Source: Kipferlia bialata
Lineage: Eukaryota; Fornicata
NCBI GenBank assembly: GCA_003568945.1
Contig: BDIP01000092.1
Coordinates: 1,400 to 32,044 of the forward strand
Length of the DNA: 30,645 nucleotides
Direction: 5' to 3'
Shown here: positions 11,101 through 22,400 of the stretch, piece by piece
How the letters are laid out: each line of letters opens with the position of its first letter
How positions within the stretch are numbered: the stretch's first letter is position 1
Position numbers and translations under genes: made by a program
Notes under the pieces: model-generated
What the model saw: only the letters and a program-made list of their open reading frames with translations
The model's database searches: none
Told to the model about the DNA's origin: nothing

Positions 11101-13159
11101 TGCATCTGGCGTCAAAGTAGGCAATGATGATCAGGATCAAATGAACTCACTAATCCTTTATGGTAACTTGACATATACGTGTGGTTCACGAGACAAGGAT
11201 GACCAATAGTGTTTCTATACCTGCTCTCGGACTGTGCCTTGCCAGGTGTGTACTGACCAGGCCCGAGTATCATGGCAAGCATCAGGTCCTCCTCGTTGGG
11301 TGCCCCTGGCGTCAGTCTATGCTCAATGTATGTACAGGGTATATATATATATATGAGGTATGATGCATACCGTAGTACAGACACAGACAGTTTTCGATAA
11401 ACGAGGTCCAGCACCCGGTACTGACAACATGTAAATATAACTCCCTTCATTTACACTATCATGTAATACCGACATACTCACGTACCTGTCTCCGACCTGA
11501 GGAATGCGCTGCACAGAGTGGCACCGCAGGACATGACCTCAGGGGACTCGGGGTGGAGGATCATCTCCTGGATGATAATCTGGGGGTAAGAAGGAGTCAT
11601 AAGGGTATGATCGATACGTTTGAATGCCGTGCCTTCTGGCTCATGTGCATCATGGCGCCACTCTCCCTGCCCTTAATCAGGATGTGTTCTGGGTGTGAGG
11701 TGAACCTGTGACAATCACGAGCTCTCCATCTGCTCATGTTGCATGGTATATAGTGGTTGCGAAGTATCAACCACCGTACCTCCTTGGGCTGCCGATATGT
11801 GGCACAGTATCTGCAGGCACGGCACCACTACTGTCAGGTCGCTCTCGTACTGACAGACAAGGCTTATCAACTGGTCCACGAAACCGTGTTGAGGCTTGGC
11901 GAGTGACTCACATGTTGCTGGGGGTCAGGGTCGGCTACAGACGTGGAGATATAGAGTACTGCCACTCTTCGAATATCTGTAGGAGTGGTGACTCACCCTC
12001 TGAGGATGCTATGTGACCCAGGATGGTCAGTGAGTGTGTCACAACACTCTGGGACTCAGGGTAGTGGTGAAGGGAGAACTTAACACACGAGGGAATGTTC
12101 CCAGCCACCATTGCCTGTAGGGCAGGGTCATCTGGGGGGTCAGCATGGGCAATAGTAACCCTGAGTACAATCCATCTCAATTTCTATTTCTTTTATCTAT
12201 CTATATATATGCTACGAAGGGAGTGACCATGTTCCCCACCTGTGTTCTCTGGGTCTGACAGTGTCTGGGCGGCTGCTCTCAGTACAGGCAGCAGGGTGCT
12301 CAGGGAGGGGTGGCCCAGGGAGTGTAGGGCCTGGGGTCAGAGGGGGAGGAGGGGGTTCTGTCAGTATACAACACACTGAGGAGTGCTCCTAGATAGAGGA
12401 CAGTAGTTGATACCTCGTGGGCTATCACGGCCTCCTCTTCCTCCATGAGGAGCTCAGCTGCACTCTTGGGGGGCACAACCTCCTCTAATGCAGGACTGGG
12501 GTGGGGGTCAGTCTCTGAGATCTCGTCGGACTGGATATCAGTGACCGTGGGAGTGGGGATCGAATAGACGTTAGACTGCGGTGTCCTCTAGATGTGTGAC
12601 AAATACCAAATCCCCACCATATGCTGCATGAGAGGTAGAGAGACACTCAGAAAAGCAGGTGACGCTGTATACTCTACAAGATGGAGACCCTACTGTAGAG
12701 TATGGATTGATGGATTGATGGATTGAAAACATGCATGAACCAATAGGATGGATAGAGACTGGGGTCAGAGTTACAGATGATACTAAGATCTCCCTGTATC
12801 AGAAGCGCGTCCACACCCTAACCCACCTCCACGTCCAGACACTGGTCCAGAGAGCATGTCTCCTGACACACAGGGCAGAGGAACTCTCCCCCAGTCTCTG
12901 TCTCCCCAGCAGACTCTGCCTCCAGTCCCCTGGCCTCCCAAAGGCACTCTTTGTGGAAGGTGTGCTTGCAGGGAGTCACCAGGAGAGGCAGGTTCTTGGC
13001 TGGGGTGAGGAGGAGTAAGGGCGCCGAAGTGACTTGGATTGAATGGACCCAACATGTCATGAAACTGGAACACATCATTGCCCCCGTCATTATAACTTCA
13101 TATAGATGTATCGTGTAGGGTCACTTACCGTTTGAGCAAATCTGACACTTATCAGACAT
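8135..13159 (-). CDS. RING-H2 finger plus ARM/HEAT-repeat protein (844 aa), probable E3 ubiquitin ligase
   Basis: Twenty-six minus-strand exons join in phase (2535 bases): 13159-13129, 12999-12827, 12587-12414, 12330-12240, 12131-11997, 11917-11780, 11688-11618 (or 11633), 11579-11482, 11420-11371, 11305-11221, 11105-11057, 10888-10837, 10750-10610, 10519-10433, 10333-10278, 10189-10000, 9894-9757, 9668-9610, 9557-9488, 9308-9249, 9178-9092, 8958-8902, 8810-8702, 8607-8462, 8386-8324 and 8259-8135. The N-terminus is a RING-H2 finger: C5-x2-C8, C21-x-H23-x2-H26-x2-C29, C52-x2-C55, as in zinc-binding E3 ligases that recruit E2 enzymes. An acidic linker follows, then helical repeats of about 40 residues (HYPESQSVVTHSLTILGHIA; DLTVVVPCLQILCHIS; SLPICSHALSVVLRMA; NPTILTHACTILSSLV). 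A second acidic low-complexity insert (SSSSNEGEAEREREDDEE) lies in exon 10189-10000. Sixteen of 25 introns are phase 1. Cytosolic or nuclear location is likely; no signal or membrane segment is seen. Substrates are unknown. Confidence 0.75.
9384..9443 (-). repeat. Intronic copy of an exon 3' end plus donor in the RING/ARM gene
   Basis: The segment repeats the end of exon 9557-9488 and its donor (9482-9525) about 98 bases downstream in gene orientation. The 19-base stretch around CTCTCTCTGCCATCAGGG is identical, and the flank matches with small changes. The copy carries a GTGAGA donor, a better consensus than the GTGGGG used by the real exon. Confidence 0.8.
12703..12726. repeat. Three tandem copies of an 8-base unit (TGGATTGA)
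   Basis: Perfect 3 x 8-base tandem repeat inside intron 12588-12826 of the RING/ARM gene. No coding role. Confidence 0.9.
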
Positions 13160-13404
13160 ACTGAGTGAGTCAAGAGAATCAGACTGAGAATCAGACTGAA
13201 CTCCACGTACACCCTTTTGGCAAAAACCGGATATCTCTATAACTGCCGACTATAGACCCAATATCACAGAAACAACAGAGCAACAAATTGGTGATTCTTT
13301 ATATGCTAAATGTCACATCAGGTGTGACACCATAATTGGTATCAGTAAGTGATAGAGGAATGGGGTACTGGAAGGAGCCCTCTTATGAGTAATATGATAT
13401 TGAA
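13160..13404. other. Intergenic region between two minus-strand genes
   Basis: 245 bases between the ATG of the RING/ARM gene and the stop of the giant receptor. It must hold the receptor's 3' UTR and the RING gene's promoter. I see no recognisable element. Confidence 0.5.
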
Positions 13405-16400
13405 TTAGATCTCGCTTGTAACCTCGTTGGTCTGCCTGACGACACCAGGCAGCTGTGGGAGGGTCATGCCCTTGGGAGTGTGTCTCTCACCGCTCCTCCC
13501 AGCCTTACGCGGTGAAAGTCTGCCATCGCCCACTTTGAGTGCCGCAAAGAGCAGCACCCTCTCCTCCTGTGCCACCAGGACATCCAGGCCTGATGTCATG
13601 CACCCCTCAGTGGACACCTCCTGTGCAAGGGTGGCCCTCTCCTCATCAGAGGCTGGACGGCCCTTGACGACCAGTGCATAGGCAGTACCGGCACCGATGT
13701 CTGGGGGAGGGGTGGACCCATCGGCTGGGGGGGAGAGAGAGGGAACAACGGCACCCAGGGCCACCTCGAGGCATAGCACCACGGGGTAGGACCCTGCTGC
13801 CTCTGAGCCAGAGAGAGCACCCTGCTTAGAGGTGGCTGTGGTGACTGCAGCCTGGAGAGAGGTGGTCATGTACACCCCCCTGCCTAGTGGCCCTACATGT
13901 ACCAGGGGGAGGTGCTTGTCTGTGATGCCGGAGAGAGTGGTGCCGATGTATGCTATGCACCTGTCCACCTTGCCCAGGCTGCCCCTCAGGGATAGCCGCC
14001 TGGCCTGACAGAGTCGGGAGAGTATTCGGCTGCACTCCTGGGGACACTCCTTGGAGACTGAGAGACGAGACACACTGAGGGTGGATGCGTAGGCACTGTG
14101 TGTAGAGGCTGGGATGTCTAGCAGGACACACCCTTCAACAGACGCACGCATCTTGTCAAGGTGGGAGGCAGACACTCCCCTCAGAAGCAGCCGGGATATC
14201 ACCTCCCAGGCCTTGTCTGCACCTATGTATACACCTCTCAGGGGGTCTGGGGACTCAGTGACACAACCCACAGTACGTGTGTACCAGGTGGCCTCGACCA
14301 CCTCCCTGCAGCATCTGGGCTGCACTAGGAGCTTGTCCGATATCTCCCTCTCTGCCCTCTTGTATGCCTGTGCTATGGCGGGCCAGGAGGCGGAGGAGGC
14401 GGCACGGAGACCTGCAACGACAGTGGCCACGTCCTGTCCCCCCACCCTGCTGAGGATGTCTGCGAGGGCAGAGAGTGTCTTGCCTGCATCTGCCTGTGCC
14501 TCTAGCACACCGGTCTTGACAGCAGAGTCTCTGCGCTTGAGGACTAGCGGGGGTGCCAGGTCCCTGGCCATGTTACCCAGGGCATGGGTGCACACGACGA
14601 CAGAGGAGTCAGGCTGGACGACGATGCTGGACTCAAACAGAGTGTGGAGGGGGGACTTGGCCGTATGAGAAGATAGTGCGGCCCTGACCAGCTGCAGACA
14701 CACCTGCATGTGAGGGAGAGATATACCGGTACTACATTACACACATGATCAGAGTACTTCTCACCTGCAGTCTCTGGTCCACGTATGGGGCCACTGAGAG
14801 GTGGTCTTTGAGCGACACCCCCTCGACGTCTGCAAACACTATCGCAGCTATGGTGTTGACCCTAGGGGGCACAACAGTGTCGCACGCAGTGATAACCGAG
14901 TCAACCAGGTCACTGTTGGCACTGCCAGAGACGGTCACCCTCGCGGCAGAGAGAGAGAGAGAGGAAGGTGTGGCGGCCCCTGCATGGTCTCCCATCAGGA
15001 ACCCGACCTCGGCATACCCCAGCACCTGCAGGTAGTGCCCACTGCACTTAGGATGACTGTACTTACATAACGCAGCCAGGTCCCTCTCGAAGGCAGCCTT
15101 CTCAACCCCATTGCGCACCACAACTGGCAGAACCCTGCCACGGCAGCCCAGGGAATCGATTGTGACGGGCACCAGCACGTTGTTGAGGGGCATCCCTGTG
15201 GCTGTATGCAGTCTCATGCTGCCGGCACTCAGCTTGGGAAGGTTGGATACCTTGGTGACTGACACATCTGGGGAGGGTAGCACACCCTTGGCTGAGCTCG
15301 GCTTGTCACGTACATTCAGGGAGGGGAGGGACCGACCGAGTATGCTCTTACTCGATGGAGACAGGACCCGCTTGGAGAGAGGGGACCTGCCCTTCTTGAG
15401 TGGGGACGTTGGTGACGTTGTGGTTGCCTTGCGTGCTAGGGACACAGAGTACACGCCAAACCCAACACTGAGCACTGACACAATCAGAGAGACCCCCGCC
15501 ACAAGGGTCAGATGATCGCTGGATAGGCCTGGGGATGGAGTCTCGACCTCAGGCTCAGCTACCACAGAGACACTGGTTAGTACTGAGGCCGTACCATACT
15601 TGACTACAACAGAGTACTCTCCCTCCTCAGTTAGAGATGTCTCGTACCCATACCCACCCGTTGTCTCCTGGGCATCAGCACGTGATACAGTATTGCCGTC
15701 CGCGTCCCTCAGTAGCACTCTGACGCTGAGGCCAGACACGTGGGTCAGACATGCATCAAGGGGTCGGACACTCAGGGTAAGGGGGTCCCCTGGCTGTATG
15801 GAGCTGGGCATGACAACTGTAGACAGCTCAGGCACCGCCACCTGGGCCACTTCCAGTACCATCTCTCTAATGACTGTATCCCTGAGGGAGAGGGAGAGGG
15901 TGTGGGAACCAGGGGAGGGGGGTGCCTCTAGGCCTAGGACATACCCCTGCTCAGCCTGTGAGTAGAGGGGCGCCAGGGTGTGCTCCCCGTCCCACCCAGC
16001 AGTCAGGACAGAGGAGAGATCAACACCCACAGGCAGTACACCAGCCTCATCCAGCAGTTGAATGCTGAGACTAAGCTCCTCACAGGTACTGGCGTGGGAG
16101 AGAGATAGGCCTGAGACACCGCCAATCCAGAGGTTCTGTGGGACCTCCTCCTTGGTAGTGGCCACCCCCACCCAGCTAGGATAGAAGGCGTCGGAGGGGT
16201 CCACTGTGACCTTGATGGCCACCTGTACACTCTTCGAAAGTAGCAGACTACCCCCCACATACACTCCCAGGGAGTGCTGGCCTATGCTGTGGGACCCAGT
16301 TGGACCGAAGATGGACACCGCGTAGGTATTAGACGCAGAGTGCCACTCGACCAGCCCAGCCTCCGCCGGGTCTGAGTCGTCTAGGCAGTCCCACTGTACA

Positions 16401-19400
16401 TACACATCCAGAGGGGTATCCACCTGTGTCCCTAAGGCGTCTATGAGAGATAGATTGCCAGTCAGAGTGTCACCTAGGCCCAGTGTATCAGACACCCCAG
16501 AGAGGGTAGACTGTGTGGACACATAGTGTTCACCAAGGTTGTGGTCTGATACTAGCAGCAGAGACACGACCCCTGAGGCAGTCTCCTCCAGCAGAGTGCT
16601 GCCCACATATGCAGACACCGTGTAGGTGCCCTCAGATGCAGGGGTGTATGTGTATGCATACTGTCCTGTTGCCACCTCCGAGGCCTGACCCCTCTCTATG
16701 GCCACGGGGGATGGGCCGGAGAGCACAGACACCGTCAGATCAAGCACAGTCAGGGGCAGGGACTGGCTGTTCCTAGGGTAGACAGTGATGGTGATTGGGG
16801 CCCCTACTGCTGTCTGCTGGGCAACCTCCAACCCAGACACTGTCTTGGAGAGGGTGTTGTCTGTCTGCATGGGTACCACACTAGATAGTAGCAGAGCGGG
16901 TGTAGACCCTGCAGAGGGTAGGCTCACAGCCATGGTACACGACGACCCCATCCCGCCCCTGCCATACACTCTGTAGACAGACAGGGACGCACTGTGCGAG
17001 AGAGACACAGACGCACAGTCCCACTCTACACTAGGGGAGAGATTGGCACTGATCAGAGAACCATACACGTCGCGTAGTTCGACCTTGGCAATGAATGCCT
17101 CGAACTGATAAGTGGGGAGGTCAGATATAGAGGAGAGGCTGGGAGACACATAAATCATCTCTCCCTCGTGGGAAACAGCCACTCCAACCGACAAGACCTC
17201 TGACAGTACCACACTCACTGAGTCATCAACAGAGACCGAGGCCTCCACCGAATACACCCCATCTGTGGGTATGCTCAGTGTGTGTGTGTACTCCCCACCG
17301 ACAACTGTGTCTGTAACAGTGATGGAAGCACCCAATTGGTTTCCGTCAATGTCTCTCACCAACAGTTCCACCTCTGCGCCGTGTATAGTGGCACCACACC
17401 CATCAAGGGGGTAGACAAAGACGGAGAAGTCCTCCCCCACACCTGCCCCAGGTGGAACGACCATAAACGACATGAGAGAGGGGGTCTGTGTCACATCGAG
17501 GACCTTAGTATCCACCTGGACAGTATCCAGGGTACACTCGAAGGAGTGTGCACCAGGTGTCGGGGGAGCAGTGCCCACGAGTGAGTAGCCACTGTCCCCA
17601 TCCCAAACAGGTACTGAGTCGAGTGCCCCATCCAGTCCACACACAATGTATGAAGAGAGATCAGACGCCACATGCCCTGCCGTATCGTGTAGGGTGAACG
17701 AGGTGGAGGCCGGGCCACAGGTGGATAGCGTATCGAAGCTGACCCCAGTGATCCCGGACACATACACACCCTCAACAAAGACACCCACTGAGACACTCCT
17801 GGAGAGGACAAGGGACCCGTCAACATAGACAACAATGTTCCTAACCCCACACTCATCAAAGGATGTGCGGGCAGGGAGGGAGAGGGAGTACTGTCCACCT
17901 TGATGAACTACACTCCCAGAGACTCCGTCACCCCACTCCACCGACACTGGAAGTACCCCTCCCACCACGGTACCCCATCCATCCCTGAGTGTCAATGTAC
18001 ACTCCACAGGGGACCCAAGGGAGACAGAGGGGGCAAGGTCAGTGACAGACGATTCGGTTGATGACACAAACACGTCAGAGCCATTGTCATCCACCACAAT
18101 GCTGGACACCACACCGTTGTCAGTACACTCAAGTAGAACACTCCCCACATACCCACTCACAGTGTAGGTGCCCTCCTCTGTGGGAGTGTATGTGTATGTG
18201 TACACACCAGGTGTGGTCTCGAGGGCGTCTCCCCTGAGCACCGTGACTAGGGGTCCAAGGAGCACAGACACACTGACAGTACGGCCTAGCAGTGCCACAC
18301 CCTCCTGGTTCCGAGGGTACACAGAGACAGTGAGGGTATCACCCACTGACACCTGGGAGGCTGTAGACACCGTGGACTGGGCCTGTGACAAGATGTAGGG
18401 GTCGACAAAGGACACGGTACGTGTAGTTATTGAGACCCCATTGACCCCTACACTCAGTGTGCACTCCCCACTTTGAGGTGCTGTGCCACTGACTGCATAC
18501 TGAGACACACCCTGCACCCAGGCGACAGACACTGACCCACAGTCCCATGTAACAGAGGGAGATATGTCGTCAGGTATCAGGGTCCCATTGACATCATAGA
18601 GACCCACTCTGACGTCAAAGGCCTCTCCACTGACAGTGGGCATGCCCGTCAATGTGTAGAGGGAGGTGGAGATGTAGTGCACAGCGCCACCACTGGTGAC
18701 ACTAGTATGTGCCACATAGAGAGCCTCGGACACAGACACAGTACCCACAGATAATGTGACAGAGTACTGTCCTGGTACAGTGACCTGGGTATCCATCTCA
18801 TAGACACCGCCGGTACCACTTATGGTGTACCTACCGATGTCTGCATTATGGGAGTCAGCCACTCTGACCTCCACCTCCAGACCCTCTATCACCACTCCAC
18901 ACGCATCAAGAGGGGCAACAGATAGAGTGAATCTGGTCTCAGGGACCACAGATACAGGCAAGGAGAGGATGGAGAGCGAGGTTGGTATCTGGGAGACGGA
19001 AACAGTCTCCGAAAACACAATCTCTCCTTGCAGGGATATTGAAAACACATGGTCTCCGGTGGTATTGGGAGCGGCTGTGGCAATACTGAAGGTGTCGACT
19101 GCATTGAATACAGCTGGTAGTGATAGATCCCCATCCCACCCTGCCAGCACCAGTGAGGTTATGTCCTGGGTACATGGGACAGAGGCGGTGTCCAATACCT
19201 GGACAGATAGAGACATGGACTCACATGTACCAGCGGCTGATGGATACACCACAGACACACCGGACACATGCACGTCTGACCCACCTCCCACTGTGTCAGG
19301 TACTATAAGGGCAACAGAAACATCAGATGAGAGGAGATGCCTCCCATCGACTGAGACGTCAAAGGAGTGGACCCCAACGGCATCGATACCACCTGGTGCA

Positions 19401-22400
19401 ACGAGGGATAGGGTGTATGTGTGTGCAGACACATCCCATGTTACAGTACCAGGTGTGAGATCACTCCAGTGGACAGTTACGGGAAGCTCTGTCTCAACTA
19501 CCACGGAGGAGGCATCGCGTAGAGTGAGGGTGGCAGTAGCGGCACCGCCAAGTGTCACTGTACCCGAGACATCTGTCACTGAAGAGCGAGAGGAGACCCA
19601 GTGACTGGCACCTCCAGAGACTGCCACATCGTAGAGAGACACCTTTCCAGCGGCTGTATCCTCTAGAGATGTGTTACCAGCATATGCTGTCACACTGAAG
19701 GAACCCTCCCCGTTGGGTGTATACGTGTATATGTATACACCTGGTGTCGATGTGCCAGTGGCCACACCCCTAGTGACTGTGGAGAGGTCTCCACTCAGTA
19801 GGGAGGTGACCAGAGGCTCTGTAACAATGCTGACAGTGACAAGCAGGTCGTCCACCGCCACCCCATACTCATCCACAGCTGTCACAGATATGGTCCCTGC
19901 CTCCCCTACTGCCATGCATGTGGGTGCATCCACACCAGACAGTACCGCAGACACAGTGGGGCTAGGGGTCAGGGGCACGGTCTCTGTAAGCACAGACACC
20001 CCTCCCACAGTCACAGTAAGCACACATTCACTGGATGTACCGGCAGTGCCAGACACAACGTACTCAGATGTCCCACTCTCAAACACAGTTGATACAGTGC
20101 CGCATGACCATGTGACAGAGGGCGAGAGGTCCACAGGCACAACAACACCAGCAACGTCAAAGAGAGAGACTCTGCAGGCAAAGGGTTGGGACAAGTGGGA
20201 CGGTAGGTCAGACACAGTGTTGAGCAAAGAGGAGACGTGATAGACGTCTGACCCAACAGTGACAGATGCATCAGCGATGTGTACCACACTGGACCCTGTG
20301 GTGCGTAACTCCTCGAGTGCCGCAGTGATCGTGTAGACACCCTCGGCTGCTATCTGACAGTCATGTGAGTACACACCACTTGCCTCTGAGGCAGGGTATG
20401 GTCCATAGACCACACTCCCCTGGGAGTCTGTGCCAGTGAGGGTGACAGTAAGGCCCTCTATAGGGGCCAGACACCTATCCTCAGGCTCCACTGTCACTCT
20501 GAAGGGGGTACCTGGGGTGGAAGACTCAGCAGCATCCAAGAAGCCTAGTCCATAGAGCTGCTGGTACACATCCACAGTAGGGCCAGTGTACACAACAGAG
20601 TCCAGGATACATGAGAGAGTGTGCAAGCCCTCGTCGGAAGGGGCTTGGATGTCTAGCGTGTACGTAGGCGATGTGAATGAGGTAGGGACGTCCCTAACCC
20701 CACCCCAACCACACAGTAGAGGGACTGAGAGGACGCTAGAGACTACCCCGCCCCCAGCATCCAAGAGTTGTAAGAAGATGGACTTCGAGTGACATGTCCC
20801 CATCTCAGCAGGCATGGTGTCTAGCCCATGCAGCTCATACACGTCGACAGGGGACCCGTGCTCATCATACACCCTCTGCACTATGTAGATAGACTCGGTC
20901 AGCAAGGGGCACCCACCAACAGACACAGAGAGAGAGAGACTGGTACCCAGGGCAGTGCTGGCAGAGGGGGCCGTCAGGGTGAGGGTGTAGAAGCCAAAGA
21001 CGCTGTCATAGGAGACTGACCCTGCGGCTCCCCCTTCCCATCCGACAGAGACCACTAGCTCCTCAGAGACCTCGTCATCCCACGCGTCGTGTAGGGACAG
21101 ATCAACCTCCAGCACAGCACCAAGGGGAACTGTGGATGGCATGTTTGCAATGGAGGACAGAGCAGCAGACACAAAGACTGGGTCTCCCCCTCCAACAGGT
21201 GTGGCCACACAGTCAACAGACCTGCCAGACATAGAAGCATGGAGGATGTCAGAGTTGACACGGGCAGAGACCGTGTAGGTACCCGCGTGGGTGGGTGTGA
21301 ATGTGTGGGTGAAGACACCGGGAGAGGTCTCCACCGCGGTGACCCTTGATATGGATGTGGGGGTGGGGCCAGTCTTGATGGACAGCTGGACAGAGGGAGA
21401 GGGAATGGGTACCAGACAGGCGTCCTTGGGTTCGACGGATATCACAGATCCCACGCCAACCGCACTCTGGCGTCAGATACTATACAGAGACACAGATACA
21501 TACAGTTAGTTCTCCATTATTACACATTCACACCCACCTCTGTTGGCACTGTGAACACGGACTCCATCTGGGACATCGGCCCTGTCGTAGTAATGCTGGC
21601 ATCAACCTCTAGGACAGGGGAGGCCCCTACAGATACTACAAACGTGGCAGTTCCCAAGCTACAGTGTGTCCCACTCATGTTGTAGGAGGACCCAGTCCAG
21701 TACACACGGTCAGATACCACACCGTTCACCGTCAGCCCTGGGGAGAGGTCCACCAGGAGAGAGACTCCGTCTAGGTCGGCTAGCTCCAGGGAGACGTTGT
21801 AGTTGCCAGTGGTGGTAGGCAGGTAGGATAAGGTGGAGGACTGGGACGATACATACGTGGTCACACCCTCATCCTCAAAAACTGCGGCAGCCACTACGAG
21901 GGGTATAGACGTAGACGCCAGCCCCGTGAGAGAGAGGGTTACTGTGTACTCTCCCTCCACTGATAGGCCAGATGGTAGGGGGTAGGAGTATACCCCAGGG
22001 GTAGTCTCTAACACAGACGCTGATAGCACAGAGGTGCCATCCTCAGAGGTAATGGACAGAGGGAGGGCCAGACCTGGCACGGCGTCTCCGCAATAGTCAA
22101 TGGGATACAGCTCCACAGAGAACACCTCCCCGGCAGCGACATGGTCAGGCGCAGTCAGGTAGGACGATGCATCGTGTAGTGTCTGTGTCGTAACTAGAGA
22201 CTGTGTCGCAACCTCCACCCCCTCCACCTTAGCAGAGAAGGAGGACGTTCCAAAGTGGCCATCGCATAGGGTGCCAGTGGCTGAGTATGTGGATGAAGGG
22301 TCATCCCACTCTAGGGCCATGGCATCTCCATCCCACAGTACCTCAGGGGATAGATCTGTACCGATGGGAGTGCCTGTGAGGTCCATGAGGGTAAGGGTCA

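Noticed and set aside
11371-11450. Frame reading QYRVLDLVYRKLSV in the RING/ARM gene
   Set aside because: Looks coding but no donor and acceptor pair brings this frame in phase with both neighbours; the frame reading TSFIENCLCLYY does.
14114-14668. 184-codon plus-strand frame over the pseudokinase exon
   Set aside because: Antisense shadow; the minus frame carries recognisable kinase-like motifs.
18822-20240. Long plus-strand open frames (260 and 189 codons)
   Set aside because: Antisense to the Ig-module exon; Ser/Thr-rich composition mirrors the repeats on the other strand.
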